Made by a program: the position numbers and the translations under genes
Assembly (NCBI GenBank): GCA_014058105.1
Contig: JACGCM010000715.1
Span: forward strand, 186,001 to 250,000
Length of the DNA stretch: 64,000 bases
Direction of reading: 5' to 3'
Source: Kingdonia uniflora
Lineage: Eukaryota; Streptophyta; Magnoliopsida; Ranunculales; Circaeasteraceae
Shown here: positions 1 to 9,988 of the stretch, in pieces
Layout of the letters: every line of letters starts with the position of its first letter
How positions within the stretch are numbered: the first letter of the stretch is position 1
Notes under the pieces: generated by a model
Databases searched by the model: none
What the model was told of the DNA's origin: nothing
The model's input: only the letters and a program-made list of their open reading frames with translations

Positions 1-99
1 CAACATGACACACCACCCATATTTGAGTAACATGATGCTAAAATAGTTGAGACTACTAAACTCGATGGCCCCAGGCGCACAACCTTCATTGGATCCAAG

Positions 100-1049
100 C
101 TGCCAATCGATGAAAAAGAAACCATGATATAGCTACTTAAGATAAACATTGATGTCTTCGCCTAGACTTTTCAAGAAATACCCGAAATCGATCATTCTAT
201 CGCTTGCCACCACCTCAACCTCCTTCTAGACATCAAAGCAGTCATCCAAAAATGACAGAATTTAGCTCCTCGACTTTGAGATGCAGTCAATGAAGAAATT
301 GATAAAATCCTTCATGTCGGCTTTATTCGGGAGGCTAAATATCCGAAGTGGGTTTCCAATATCATTGCCGTGCCAAAGAAAACGGAAAAATACAGATTTG
401 TGTTGATTTTACCGAACCCAGCAAATTCACACCCAAAGACAGCTTTTCACTGCCATAAATTCCACAACATCTTGACTCAGTCACAGGACACGAACTTCTA
501 TCTATGATGGATGCATCCTCGGGGTACAACCAAGTTCCACTTGTCGAAGAAGATCAAGGAAAAACAACCTTCATAACCGAAAGCAGACTTTACTGTTACA
601 CAGTAATGCCTTTTGGGTTAAAAAATGTAGGAGCTACATACCAACAATTGGTTACCCAAATTATCAAAGATCAGCTCGGCAACAACATGGAAGTATATAT
701 CGATGATATGATCTGCAAAAGCCTAAAAAGAGAAGATCATCTCAAAAATCTCCAAACTATCTTCGATATCCTTCACAAGTACTGGATGAAACTCAACCCA
801 GAGAAATGTCAATTCTGTGTCGTATCTGGAAAATTCTTGGGCCATCTAGTCAGTAAAAGAGGAATCAAAATTGATCCCGCTCAAATCAAAGCAATCATGG
901 CAATGCCCACTCCACGAACGAAAAAAGATGTTCAAAAATTCGTTGGCAAAATGGCCGCTCTTCACAGATTCATCTCTAAGTCCTCTGATCGATACAAACT
1001 TCTTTACCTTCTTCTTCGTGGCAACCCTACTCCTCTTTCAAATAAATAA
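100..1049 (+). pseudogene. Element C reverse transcriptase (degenerate)
   Basis: Positions 160-400 read as the RT N-terminal region (EIDHSIACHHLNL, GFIREAKYPKWVSNIIAVPKK) but with stop codons and a frameshift near 380. From 504 a clean frame of 181 residues carries the RT core: ASSGYNQVPL, MPFGLKNVGATYQQL and the catalytic YIDDM motif, then the conserved KCQFCVVSGKFLGHLVS stretch. In the family this enzyme copies element RNA into DNA in the cytoplasmic particle. The two catalytic aspartates are present, but the N-terminal breaks make this a pseudogene. The frame shifts again near 1040. Confidence 0.85.
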
Positions 1050-1996
1050 CAAAAATAAGTTATTTGGACTCCTGACTGTGAAATGGCATTCCAAGATCAT
1101 AAATGATACTTGGGGCGTCATCCTATCATGAGTACTCCAATTGATGGCAAAACACTCACCATGAACTTATCCACCACTGATGAATCTATTAGCTATATCC
1201 TTATTTGAGAAGACGCAGGCATTGAGAAACCTATTTACTTTATCAGTAAAACTCTTATACCTGCAAAAACACGATATACTACCACGGAGAAGCAATTGCT
1301 CACCTTGGTTTACAGCTCTCAAAAACTTCGCCCATACTTCCATGCTCACCCCATCAAAGTCATTACAAAATACCCCCTCAAACTCATCCTCTCCAAAAGG
1401 GAAAAATCTCGACAAGTTCGACAATTATCAATTTTCCTTGGGGAATATGACATTTCTTTTGAACCTCAAATATCCATCAAGGGACAAGCAGTGGCAGACT
1501 TTTTAGCAGATTTTCCAGCCGAAAACCCTGATTGGGAAGAACTTGATGAAATCTTCACCGACGACTCAATTTCAGAACCAGACTCATGGTCCAAGATTTC
1601 CGGTTGGCGAATTTTTACGGATGGATCGGCAGGACTACAAGGATCCAGATTAGCATAGTCCTCGTCACACCTTTTAATCATCACATACAGAAAGTTATCA
1701 AACAAAAATTCTACGCAACCAATAATGAAGTAGAGTACGAAGGCATCTTGCACGGTGTCGATCTTGCACTTACTCTCGGAGCTGAGGAATTAGCAGTCTA
1801 TGTTGACTCCTTCCTCGTCGCCAATCATTACAACAAAACTTTCAAGGCAACGGGCAAAATGGTTGATTACGCAGTCATGGTCGATGAAAAGATGAAAAAA
1901 TTCAAGCATGCCACTATTTCGCAGTTACCTCGGCAAGAAAATCGTCATGCCGATACCTTAGCTTACATTGCTGCCATGCTGGGAGACAGTGAATAA
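1050..1996 (+). pseudogene. Element C RNase H region (degenerate)
   Basis: This continues the pol reading frame after RT in two overlapping frames. The connection domain is seen at about 1290-1500 (TLVYSSQKLRPYFHAHPIKV, LGEYDISFEPQISIKGQAVADFLADF). The RNase H domain runs from about 1560 to 1990, with TDGSAG, then NNEVEYEGILHGVDLAL, VYVDS and RHADTLAYIAAMLG as the family's four acidic positions. The frame changes near 1640. In retrotransposons RNase H removes the RNA strand during cDNA synthesis. Elements A and B contain the same segments on the opposite strand. Confidence 0.82.
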
Positions 1997-3250
1997 AGAT
2001 CTTCAGAAATCAAGATCCTCGAGCATTCTAGCCTTGATATTTTGTCAGTACTCTACTTAACCGTTACTGAGTATGACGACTCTGATGGCTGGAGAAAACC
2101 GTTTTATGCTTACCTCAACTCTAGCATCCTCCCCAGTAACAAAGAAGAAGCTCGATCCCTATTAGCCAAGTGCCCCTGATTCATAGTGAAAAATGGAATA
2201 TTATATCGACTAACTGGAGGCAGACCACTTATCTAATGTATCTCCCAGAAACAGGCACAGATCAAGATCAAAGAACTTCACGAAGGTATCTGTGGTGCAC
2301 ATATTTCTGGAAGGTCATTAGCCTAACGGGCATTCACACAAGGATTTTATTGGCCCAAGATGAGACAAGACTGCGAAGACTTTGTTCGTAAATGCTACAA
2401 ATGCCAAATCCGTGCTCAGGACATCAAGATCCCATCCTTCGACATACATGTTAGCAACGTCCTTTGGCCATTTAAAGGATGGAGAATCGATATCATTGGC
2501 CCCTTCCATTCAGCATCAGGAAACAGAAGGTTCGTCTCAGTTGCCACCGATTACTTCACCAAGTGGGTCAAACCAATTCCTCTGTGCCATACTGATGAGA
2601 ATAAGGTCATCAAGTTCCTTTGGGGACACATTATTACCCGGTTTGGTTATCCGCAAATGGTACGTTCTGATAATTGTAAACAGTTTATCAGCGCTAAAGT
2701 CCTTACTTTCTTTCATAAATACAAGATTCAGTTGACAACTTCGACACCATATTACCCTCAAGGCAATGGACAAGCTGAAGCCATCAACAAAAGCATCAAA
2801 TCTGGCTTACGCAAGTACCTCAACGACAAGAAAGGCAGATGGGTTGACGAACTACTCAGTATATTATGGGATTACCGTACCATTCCTCGAGTCTCAACAG
2901 GGTGCACTCCATTTATGATGGCTTTCGGTACTGAAGCAGTCATACCCTCAGACCTCAATTTCTCAAGTACTCGATGCAAAATTTTAGGCGAAGGTAATGA
3001 ACTCGGTCTCCTTTGCAACCGCAATTGGATCGAGGAAACCAGGGATAAGGCCATTACAAATTTGAGACGTTACCATAATACATTGAAAAAAGCATATAAT
3101 AAGAAAGTTCAAGAACAAAAATTCAGTATTGAAGACCTTGTCCTACGACGAATACAAGATCATACTCGACCTAAGAATTTTAGAAAGTTATCAGAAAAAT
3201 GGGAGGGACCCTACATTGTATGCAACAAAATAGATAGCGGAACTTATTGA
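1997..3250 (+). pseudogene. Element C integrase (near-complete core)
   Basis: A histidine/cysteine zinc-binding N-terminal domain is visible at 2275-2410 (LHEG...GAH, then CYKC) with one stop. A continuous 296-residue frame at 2360-3250 then holds the whole catalytic core: first Asp in WRIDIIGPFH, second in VRSDN, and Glu in GNGQAEAINKS, followed by the C-terminal domain with KLSEKWEGPY. All three DDE residues are retained, making this the best-preserved integrase among the gypsy copies in the window. The usual SDNG is SDNC here. The frame ends at 3250, just before the tandem array. Confidence 0.88.
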
Positions 3251-3360
3251 CTCATGAATAAAGAAGAAGTTCAGCTTGAGTACCCATGGAACACTGCTCA
3301 ACTAAAACTCTTTTACAGATGATGCCCTGTAATCATTTTCTTCGAATCAAATAAATACTT

Positions 3361-3660
3361 TATTTTATCATTATCTTCTTTACTACTTTGATTAGTTCTC
3401 AATCTATACTTTTCACGAATATACCTGACAAACGATCTCTTTCTACTTCAATTTGTTCTCAATCTATACTTTTCACGCATAGATCTGACAAATGATCTCT
3501 TTCTACTTCAATTTATTCTCAATCTATACTTTTCACGTATAGATTTGACAAACGATCTCTCTCTACTTCAATTTTTTCTCGATCTATACTTTTCAAAGAA
3601 TAGATCCAATAAAACGATCTCATTACTACTTCGAAGTGATCTCGATCAATACTTATCAAG
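3361..3660 (+). repeat. 60-bp tandem array in 3' UTR of element C (about 5 copies)
   Basis: Five consecutive blocks of exactly 60 bases share a core reading CTCAATCTATACTTTTCACG followed by ACAAACGATCTC. Divergence grows towards 3660. The array lies between the end of pol (3250) and the C-terminal end of the convergent antisense gene (about 4153), the same position as the 192- and 194-bp arrays of elements A and B. The sequence from 3660 to 4150 has no recognisable feature and is probably the antisense gene's 3' region. Confidence 0.93.
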
Positions 3661-4152
3661 TATGCCTGAGACAAATACTTTACTTACTATCTTGATTTTC
3701 TTTAGGTCTTTCCATCCCACAAGTATCCTACAACCTATCAATCACTTCACGCGAACAGTTTCCCATTACAGGATAGTTTCTTCGCGCTCTTTACTTGTCG
3801 AACAACCTCTTATGAGCTCTTGTTCTTCTCAAATTCTAAATCTAGACACCTATCCCCGGATATACATCTGGTACTCCTTACTTGCCATTTATTGGCCATC
3901 TTTCACATTTCGCTCACATAAGCAATCTTTACTTATCTGCTTGAATCTAAAATCAATTTATCACATCTCCTACTTAAACTTATTTTTACATGCAAAATAG
4001 TTATTTAGCAAAATATTTAAACAAACACCAAAATCCTTCACACACACCAAATTAAAATGTTTTCGGTTCCACTGACCATTTGTTACATACTTTTACTTCT
4101 CACAGTATTCTCTAATCCAGATTTAACATTTCAGAAGGAGATTTTTCTTCAT

Positions 4153-6188
4153 TTAAGGAACCTGCTCCTCTGCTACTTCCAGAAGACGATGACCTTCGAC
4201 CTCTATCGTCACTTCATTGTCGACCACCTTAGTTCCTCCACCAACATCCGATGTCTGGGGTACATCATCATCTGAACTATCTTCACATGGCAGCCCACCA
4301 GCCTTTACAACTCCTTTGTAATATTTTTTCCTTTCTTCAGATTCATCGAACTGCTCCTTAAAGTGCATTCTCACTTCCTGGCACTTTTGCATCTTTTCTT
4401 CGTTCATCCGATCTTCCATCTCATCAAGCAGCTTCTTCTACTCCAGCTCCATCGATCTTCAAACATTGGTAACATCTTTCTCGAACGCGGCTTTATACAC
4501 TGCCAAGGCTTCTTTCTTTTCTTTCTCTAGCTCTTTTCTCGGCTCAGCCAACGCCGCCTTCTTCGCCTTGTTCGCTTCCAACTTGTACCTATTCAGAGTT
4601 ACATTCAGTTTGGCATTTTCTGCGATCAATTCCTTCTCTATATTTTTGTAGGCAACCAACCGGTTTGCCAACTTACCACTACCCTTCACATGACCCATTG
4701 CCTCACCCATCACCGTCTTAATCTGCATGAAAGTCATATAATGAGTATTTGTTTAACTTACCAAACTTTTCATTCAAGCATAAGCTTTAAGATTTCTCAC
4801 CTTCAACAAATTCCTCTATCCCTCGCTGAAAAAAGTATCCAAGCAATCAATCCCCACCATACACTCCGTCATATCTTTCTTCAACACATCTGCCCCGACG
4901 GAATAAGACTCCATAGTTTTCAGCATCTCCATATCAAACTCCTCCCCAAATTTCTTCTCCGCAGTCCCACCAATCATTTTCTTGTGAAGCGCACTGCTCA
5001 AACCTCGTGGAGGTAACCCACTCACCACAACAGCGGGTTTGTTAGTACCTTCGACACCCTTAGAAGATAATTGTCGAGTATTCCTCTTCGGGTTTAACAA
5101 TGGAGGTATTTAGCATCTACCATCCTTTTCCCCTCTCTTTTTGATAAAAGACTCCCCCAGCATCGCATCGATCTCCATATTTGTGTTGTGACCTGTCAGC
5201 GAAGGATTGTTCAGGGGCAAACTTGCATCTGCAACTCTTTTGTTCTTCGCTGACATTTTTCCCCCAAGAGTTGATACATCCGAACCTTTAGTTCTCGACC
5301 TTTTTAACCCTGCTTCTTGAAATATTTCACTTAACTGATCTTGATCAATCGCTAAATTGTAGATCCCTCCAAAAAATCCTCTTCTTATCTTATATAATTC
5401 TTCCTCCGCTTCCGCCTTCTTCCCGCTCTCCTTCAATGTTGCAACACAGAGGAAAAGCACATATTTACACAACATACATCTAACCTGAAAATGGATCACA
5501 CTTAATCATTTAAGTTATCTAACCACAGACCTAGATGAAACATTTTTCTTTTAAGCAGCTCCCCTGGGTCTTTTGGATCGAACTCATAGTTTCCAGACAC
5601 TAGTAAACGTTCGTCGGTGTATCGACCTCCAATTGACACCATATCATAAAACATCAGCCTCTTCAAGAACCTCGCCAAATAACGATACCCTTTTAACTTC
5701 AAATTCATTTTCATTATGTAGTACACACACAAGTCATCTAGAGTTATTACCTCCTCCCCTCTCGCCATAAGTCTACCATTTATTGCACCACATACCCTAA
5801 ACAGGTAAAATACATTCAGATTAAATTGACCTGGGGCTACATCGAAGAAATTCATTAATTTCTTCTAGTCCGCCCTGAGGGAAAGTTTGAGCCCTTTCTT
5901 AATCTGTTCTCGATATACCAAAATACCATCTAAGGGTATTTATTGCTCGATCATTTCATATTGATACTTCCCTAATCTCACATCCTGAGGAGTACCAAAT
6001 TTCTTTTCGAATTTAATAATTTCTTTGGTCTCTAAACCCTCTCCATAACAAGCTTCTTCGTCCTCTTCCTCATTTTCTTCCCCATCCCCACTCCCTTCTC
6101 GATCAATCGCTTGAGGCTCATGATCCACACCAGTCTCCATCACTTCTTCCATCACTTCTTCCTCAGATACTTCGTACACACTAGGCAT
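4153..6188 (-). pseudogene. Antisense extra gene (aORF) of element C, gypsy-type transposase-like domain plus coiled coil
   Basis: Successive minus-strand segments read as one broken protein. At 6188-5940 is an acidic N-terminus rich in E/D. At 5940-5508 is a domain resembling the plant 'putative gypsy type transposon' family (PF04195 style: LVYREQIKKGLKL, then [19 protein letters not shown]). A basic/charged middle (5499-5110) follows, then charged coiled-coil segments (5100-4816, 4737-4459, 4419-4153). In-frame stops and at least one probable intron (5508 to about 5430) separate the blocks. Related genes occur in elements B (plus strand), D and A. The function is unknown. It converges on pol, so it is not part of the gag-pol transcript. 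The domain assignment is from pattern recognition only. Confidence 0.68.
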
Positions 6189-6410
6189 TACCCTAAACTA
6201 TTCCACAACCCCTGTATCTGCACTGCTCGACCCTACTCTATATTTTCCCCCCAATTGTTGCACGCATGATCTTACATCGATTATCAAAGGCACTACATTT
6301 TCGAGATTCGCATACATGTCTTTATCATCATTTAAAATGGGTTCAACCATTATTAGAACCTATCAATCAGATTCCATATTTTAACACAGTTAGAATCTTA
6401 CATATGTGAT

Positions 6411-6438
6411 ACATATATATATATATATATATATATAT
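6411..6438. repeat. (AT)n microsatellite
   Basis: An uninterrupted run of about 14 AT dinucleotides lies upstream of the recognised aORF start in element C. Confidence 0.95.
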
Positions 6439-6882
6439 GTTTCTAAGTTCATATTTTCATACCGATATCGTTGTCGAGATAACTCTCCAACACCTCATTC
6501 ACTTTACTATCTGCTACAATCATTTACATGTACACTTATTACCACAGTACCCGATCTAGTTAATATCAATTAATTTATCTTGGCATTTATCATTAAAATA
6601 GCCATCTGCTCAATTCTTGATGCTTTTTTCTATGTTTCATAAGTAACCTTGATGAACGTGCTACTTTCTATCTTTTTGTCGAATTGCAGGAATCTAAAAA
6701 GCTTCTCGAGCACGTTTGACTTTTTCTTGCCAAAAAATAGTTCTTTCCATTTAACGAATTCCCTTTCTCCGACACAAAATCGAGCGACAACCATAAATCT
6801 CCCGCAAATCCAGCTACATCACCACCATTTCCCCAATATGCGCAGTAATTGCAGCGCCCACCATCTATCTATCTATCTTTTT

Positions 6883-7130
6883 CTTCCTCCAGCCAAAACC
6901 CCAAAATCACCATCTCTCAATCTATCTAAATCATTGATCATATTCTTCCTCCAACAAAAACCCAAAAATTACCTTCTCTCAATCTATCTAAATCACTGAT
7001 CATATTCTTCCTCCAACAGAAACCCAAAAATCACTATCTCTCAATCTGTCTAAATCATTGATCATATTTTTCCTCCAACAAAAACCCAAAATTACCGTCT
7101 TTCACTCTATCTCAATCACTGATCCTAACT
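6883..7130 (-). repeat. 62-bp tandem repeat, four copies
   Basis: Units start at 6883, 6945, 7007 and 7069, giving a constant 62-base period. Each contains CTTCCTCCAACA, then CTCTCAATCTATCTAAATCA and TGATCATATT. The array sits between the TATA-like box at 7476 and the first recognised coding segment of the minus-strand gene at 6188. It would therefore lie in that gene's leader or first intron. Confidence 0.93.
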
Positions 7131-7475
7131 TATTTTACCAATTAAACTATCATATTCTTCCAACAATTCATTTCCAATCTATCTAAACATATACATCTCA
7201 TTCGTTACCTATTTTCTATCATATTATTCAATTTACATATCTAATTCCTCTATCCTATTCCATCAAATAAGACAACAAAATTGAAAAGAATCACTAACCT
7301 TGTTTATACGCCAATTTTGTATCCCTCTTCTTTGCTCGCTTGGCCCTTTTGATCAGCATACTAATCTCCTCCTTAGCAATTGTATCTAACCACTTTAGCG
7401 ATGAGCAACAGCAATTCCCTCCCTCAAAAAAAAATTTAGTTTGCAAAAGATATGAACAGTCGCCTACCTATGACA

Positions 7476-7483
7476 TATTTATA
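7476..7483 (-). promoter_or_regulatory. TATA-like box for element C antisense gene
   Basis: The minus strand reads TATAAATA in a GC-flanked context (GGGTC before, TGTCATAGG after). It lies upstream of the aORF of element C. TATA-like boxes occupy comparable places before the antisense genes of D and B, which supports a dedicated promoter separate from the LTR. The transcription start is inferred, not seen. Confidence 0.45.
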
Positions 7484-7530
7484 GACCCCACGTGACTATT
7501 CGTTGCACCACTTGGCGACCATCCAGTTCC

Positions 7531-7719
7531 TCAAATATAACGCCTCGTGCACTTTTTCTCGATTGCTTTGACTCTTAATCTTCTCCCCATTAATAGACCT
7601 CTACATTCGTACTTAAATCCTTCAAATTCTTGAAGAATTTCTGTAGACGCATTCCTATCCATCAGTGCACGATTTATCTTATCCAATAGCTGATTTACAT
7701 CATTTTCCTTATATTTCAT
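7531..7719 (-). CDS. Small charged antisense ORF, element C (unknown)
   Basis: A 62-residue minus-strand frame rich in K/R/E (LLDKINRALMDRN, FEGFKYECRGLL) ends about 50 bases before the TATA-like box of the aORF. Element D has a charged frame of similar type at 13750-14001 in the equivalent position, but residue similarity is weak. It may be a second exon of the small upstream gene at 8114-8324. I do not recognise it. Confidence 0.25.
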   Translation of the reverse strand: MKYKENDVNQLLDKINRALMDRNASTEILQEFEGFKYECRGLLMGRRLRVKAIEKKCTRRYI

Positions 7720-8113
7720 ACCATCACCTAATGGAACACTTCTTGCAATATTCCTTTTGCATGTACGTTCCCATATTCATACTATCCAAACAATCCCTGT
7801 ACTTATGGAATCATATTTGACATCAGTTAACTATCAATTTATTTGACAAAAATTCGTATAAACACAATTTTTAATCCCTACAGTTGACCAGTAGATATCA
7901 CATTCGACAAAATAATAAACATTCCTTCGAACAACAGCACCTACTGCCAAATTTCCTTACATTACATTTTACCAAAACATTTAACCAGTAAATAAAGCCT
8001 GCATCTCAAACATTTACTCCTCATACACCCCTCGCAACCGCTTCATCTTCCCTTTTCACCAACAACTTTTCTCGAGTCCACATTCCACCACAACGTTCAG
8101 GAAGACGCCAAAA

Positions 8114-8324
8114 CTAAAGTTTTACATGAAACTCATACTCCTCCACCGCCTCCTTCGCCTCTACCTCGCTCATCTCTTCATAATCCGGTTCTTCAGGATC
8201 TTTAAAATGTCATTCTATGCTCCGCGAACCAAAGTATCGGTTGAACAACACCCAGTACATTGCCTGTATCCCTCTGTACACCCCATCCCGGGCCTGAGCA
8301 CTTGCCTTCACCATCTTGCGTGAA
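8114..8324 (-). pseudogene. Second small antisense ORF (aORF2), element C
   Basis: The minus strand reads a roughly 70-residue peptide with one internal stop. It contains MVKASAQARDG, FNRYFGSRSIE and an acidic tail MSEVEAKEAVEEYEFHVKL. Element D carries a clear relative at 15028-15303 (MVKTHSMVLEERIA, LKYFGDQSLEIS, MSEDDAIEAEEEFYYKWRLHV). Both copies have a TATA-like box roughly 30-75 bases upstream and both lie between the main antisense gene and the LTR. The conservation between diverged copies suggests it once encoded a protein. The family is unknown to me. Confidence 0.5.
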
Positions 8325-8350
8325 TGCATCACCTCTACATCTACAACCTC

Positions 8351-8358
8351 TATTTATA
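8351..8358 (-). promoter_or_regulatory. TATA-like box before aORF2 of element C
   Basis: The minus strand reads TATAAATA about 27 bases upstream of the first ATG of aORF2 (8324) and about 42 bases before the shared MVK start. The equivalent box in D is at 15372-15379. Confidence 0.45.
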
Positions 8359-8589
8359 ATCACAGCACAACGCATCTGCAGTTATTATGCTTTGGAACTC
8401 TATATAGTCAAGAGTCAAATCAATCATCCTCCAAATCAGTCATTGACCCCACACAATTTCTACCTTCGACTTTATCACATGACACATATTCAACAACATT
8501 ATATCACAATGTTCTAATCATATTAAGTACTCGAAGACAAAGACAGAAAAATATAATTAAATAAACTCATCTTTATTTATTTTAAACTT

Positions 8590-8690
8590 GTTTCTTACAT
8601 TTGATATCACTCTCATTCGATTACATTCTCATTTTTTACATTCGATATCTATCTCTTTCGATTACATTCATTTCTATATACTTGATATTT
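8590..8690. repeat. Short diverged tandem repeat (about 41 bp)
   Basis: Two to two-and-a-half units share TTACATTTGATATC or TTACATTCGATATC, then TTTCGATTACATTC. The array lies in the non-coding part of element C between aORF2 and the LTR. I see nothing else between 8700 and 9384. Confidence 0.7.
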
Positions 8691-9384
8691 CTTATATTAC
8701 AATTTATCTGCTATTACTAACTTACTTTAACATGTCACTAATTTCGATGTTTGCTTTTTACCAGAATCAGACATTAAAGCCTCTTTCTAGTCCTCGAAAT
8801 TCAATGTCACTCAAGTCACGAAACTTCTAAGAGACGCTTCAGCAGGAAAAAGGTAACAAAAAATTACAAGAACACTCACATGTTTGACAAGATCTCTGGA
8901 CGCCCATCCAAGCTTCAAATCTTAATGAACAGCACCGACAGTTACCCCTTCACCCCCCACCTAATACCATACATTACTTTCACAGCAACATGATGATACC
9001 ACTATTTCCAATAGACACATCTTGTCTCTGTTTGATCTTTGTTCCCACCCCAATGCTCTGATCCGATCACATAAAAATTTCTCATCTCTCGATCTGTGCC
9101 AGATTACGTCAGAATGCTCACTATCGTCAGCCCCAGCACGCATCATCCACCATACTTGGGGCGGAATCACTCAACTAAATACCACCATCCCACCTTACAT
9201 TAACTTCTAATTTATACCCAACTTATTCCCCCTATATTTAATGTACAGCATTAATTGTGCCTCAAAACCAACTTGACCAGATACAGTTCACCTTGAACTC
9301 GGTAATGGCATATGTTGACTTCTGAGAATATTTAGCAACCTCTTTAGATTCTAGTTTTCTTCTCGACATAGCTACAAATACTTC

Positions 9385-9970
9385 TGTTGAGAATGGGGCA
9401 ATTGTAGTAACATATTCCCCAGATTTGACAAGAATAAACCAAACACTCAGTAGTCAAAGATAGCTCAACATTCTATAGTTGAAGACAACTCAGTACTCTA
9501 TAGTCAAAGACAACTCAACATTCGATTGTCAAAAATAGCTCAACATTCTAGAAGATTCCATGAGTCCTCGACTTACCAAAAGTAGCCGTTGCAGCCCGGT
9601 CAAGAATGAACTGTTAGAGATCTGCAATGTTTGCCCACTACCCCCGGAATAGGAGACTCTTTCTTTCTTTTTGAAAACTTCTTGAATATACTATAATTAC
9701 AGGTAGAGAATAGGTTCTTAAAGACCACAAGTCTTACATTTCTCAATCCTAAACTTTATCAACACTTTGAAAACTTGTAATAACTAGTATCTACTAGATT
9801 TTACCTCAAATCCTCCTCGATGTCATGGTTTTTCTCAGTTTATATAATGTTTTCCACGTAAAATCTTGGTTGTTAACTCTTTATTACGCAATCCTTACAA
9901 ATAAGTATTGGCGAAAGTTTTCCTCCCGGAAAACACGCTACTACAGAACTCTAACCTCAGCTCTACTCCC
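9385..9970 (+). mobile_element. LTR of element C (3' LTR, plus orientation)
   Basis: It starts TGTTGAGAATGGGGCAATTG and ends in a U5-like stretch (CTCGATGTCATGGTTTTTCTC, then TTTTCCACGTAAAATCTTGG). Both ends have counterparts in the LTR at 15628-16230 (GCGAGGGGGCGATTGCAGGA and CTCGAGGTCGTGGTTTTTTA, TTTTCCACGCTAAAATC), with very diverged middles. Same orientation and same family are therefore likely. The right boundary is approximate, because no clear PBS follows. Confidence 0.6.
9445..9555 (+). repeat. 25-bp minisatellite inside the LTR
   Basis: About four to five copies of a 25-base unit of the form CTCAACATTCTATAGTTGAAG plus ACAA occur. They vary in a TAGTCAAAGA or TAGTTGAAGA core. Repeats near an LTR start can be enhancer-like, but that is inference only. 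The LTR at 15628 lacks this array. Confidence 0.85.
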
Positions 9971-9988
9971 CCTCGAGCGCTCTCTAGC

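Larger units (their letters stand above)
1..9970 (+). mobile_element. Element C: Tat-like Ty3/gypsy retrotransposon, truncated by window start
   Basis: Plus-strand pol remains (RT, RNase H, IN in gypsy order) are followed by a 60-bp tandem array, a minus-strand extra gene block and an LTR at about 9385-9970. The 5' LTR, gag and protease lie outside the window. The RT-RNaseH-IN order and protein similarity to elements A and B place it in Ty3/gypsy, and the extra antisense ORF behind pol is typical of the Tat lineage. Several internal stops show that it is defective, although its integrase frame is long. The right boundary is approximate. Confidence 0.75.

Noticed and set aside
3361..3660. Regular direct repeats that could suggest a CRISPR-like array (also 6883-7130 and 38149-38640)
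   Set aside because: Units are contiguous or repeat over their full length with no unique spacers, and the context is a plant nuclear genome with retrotransposons.
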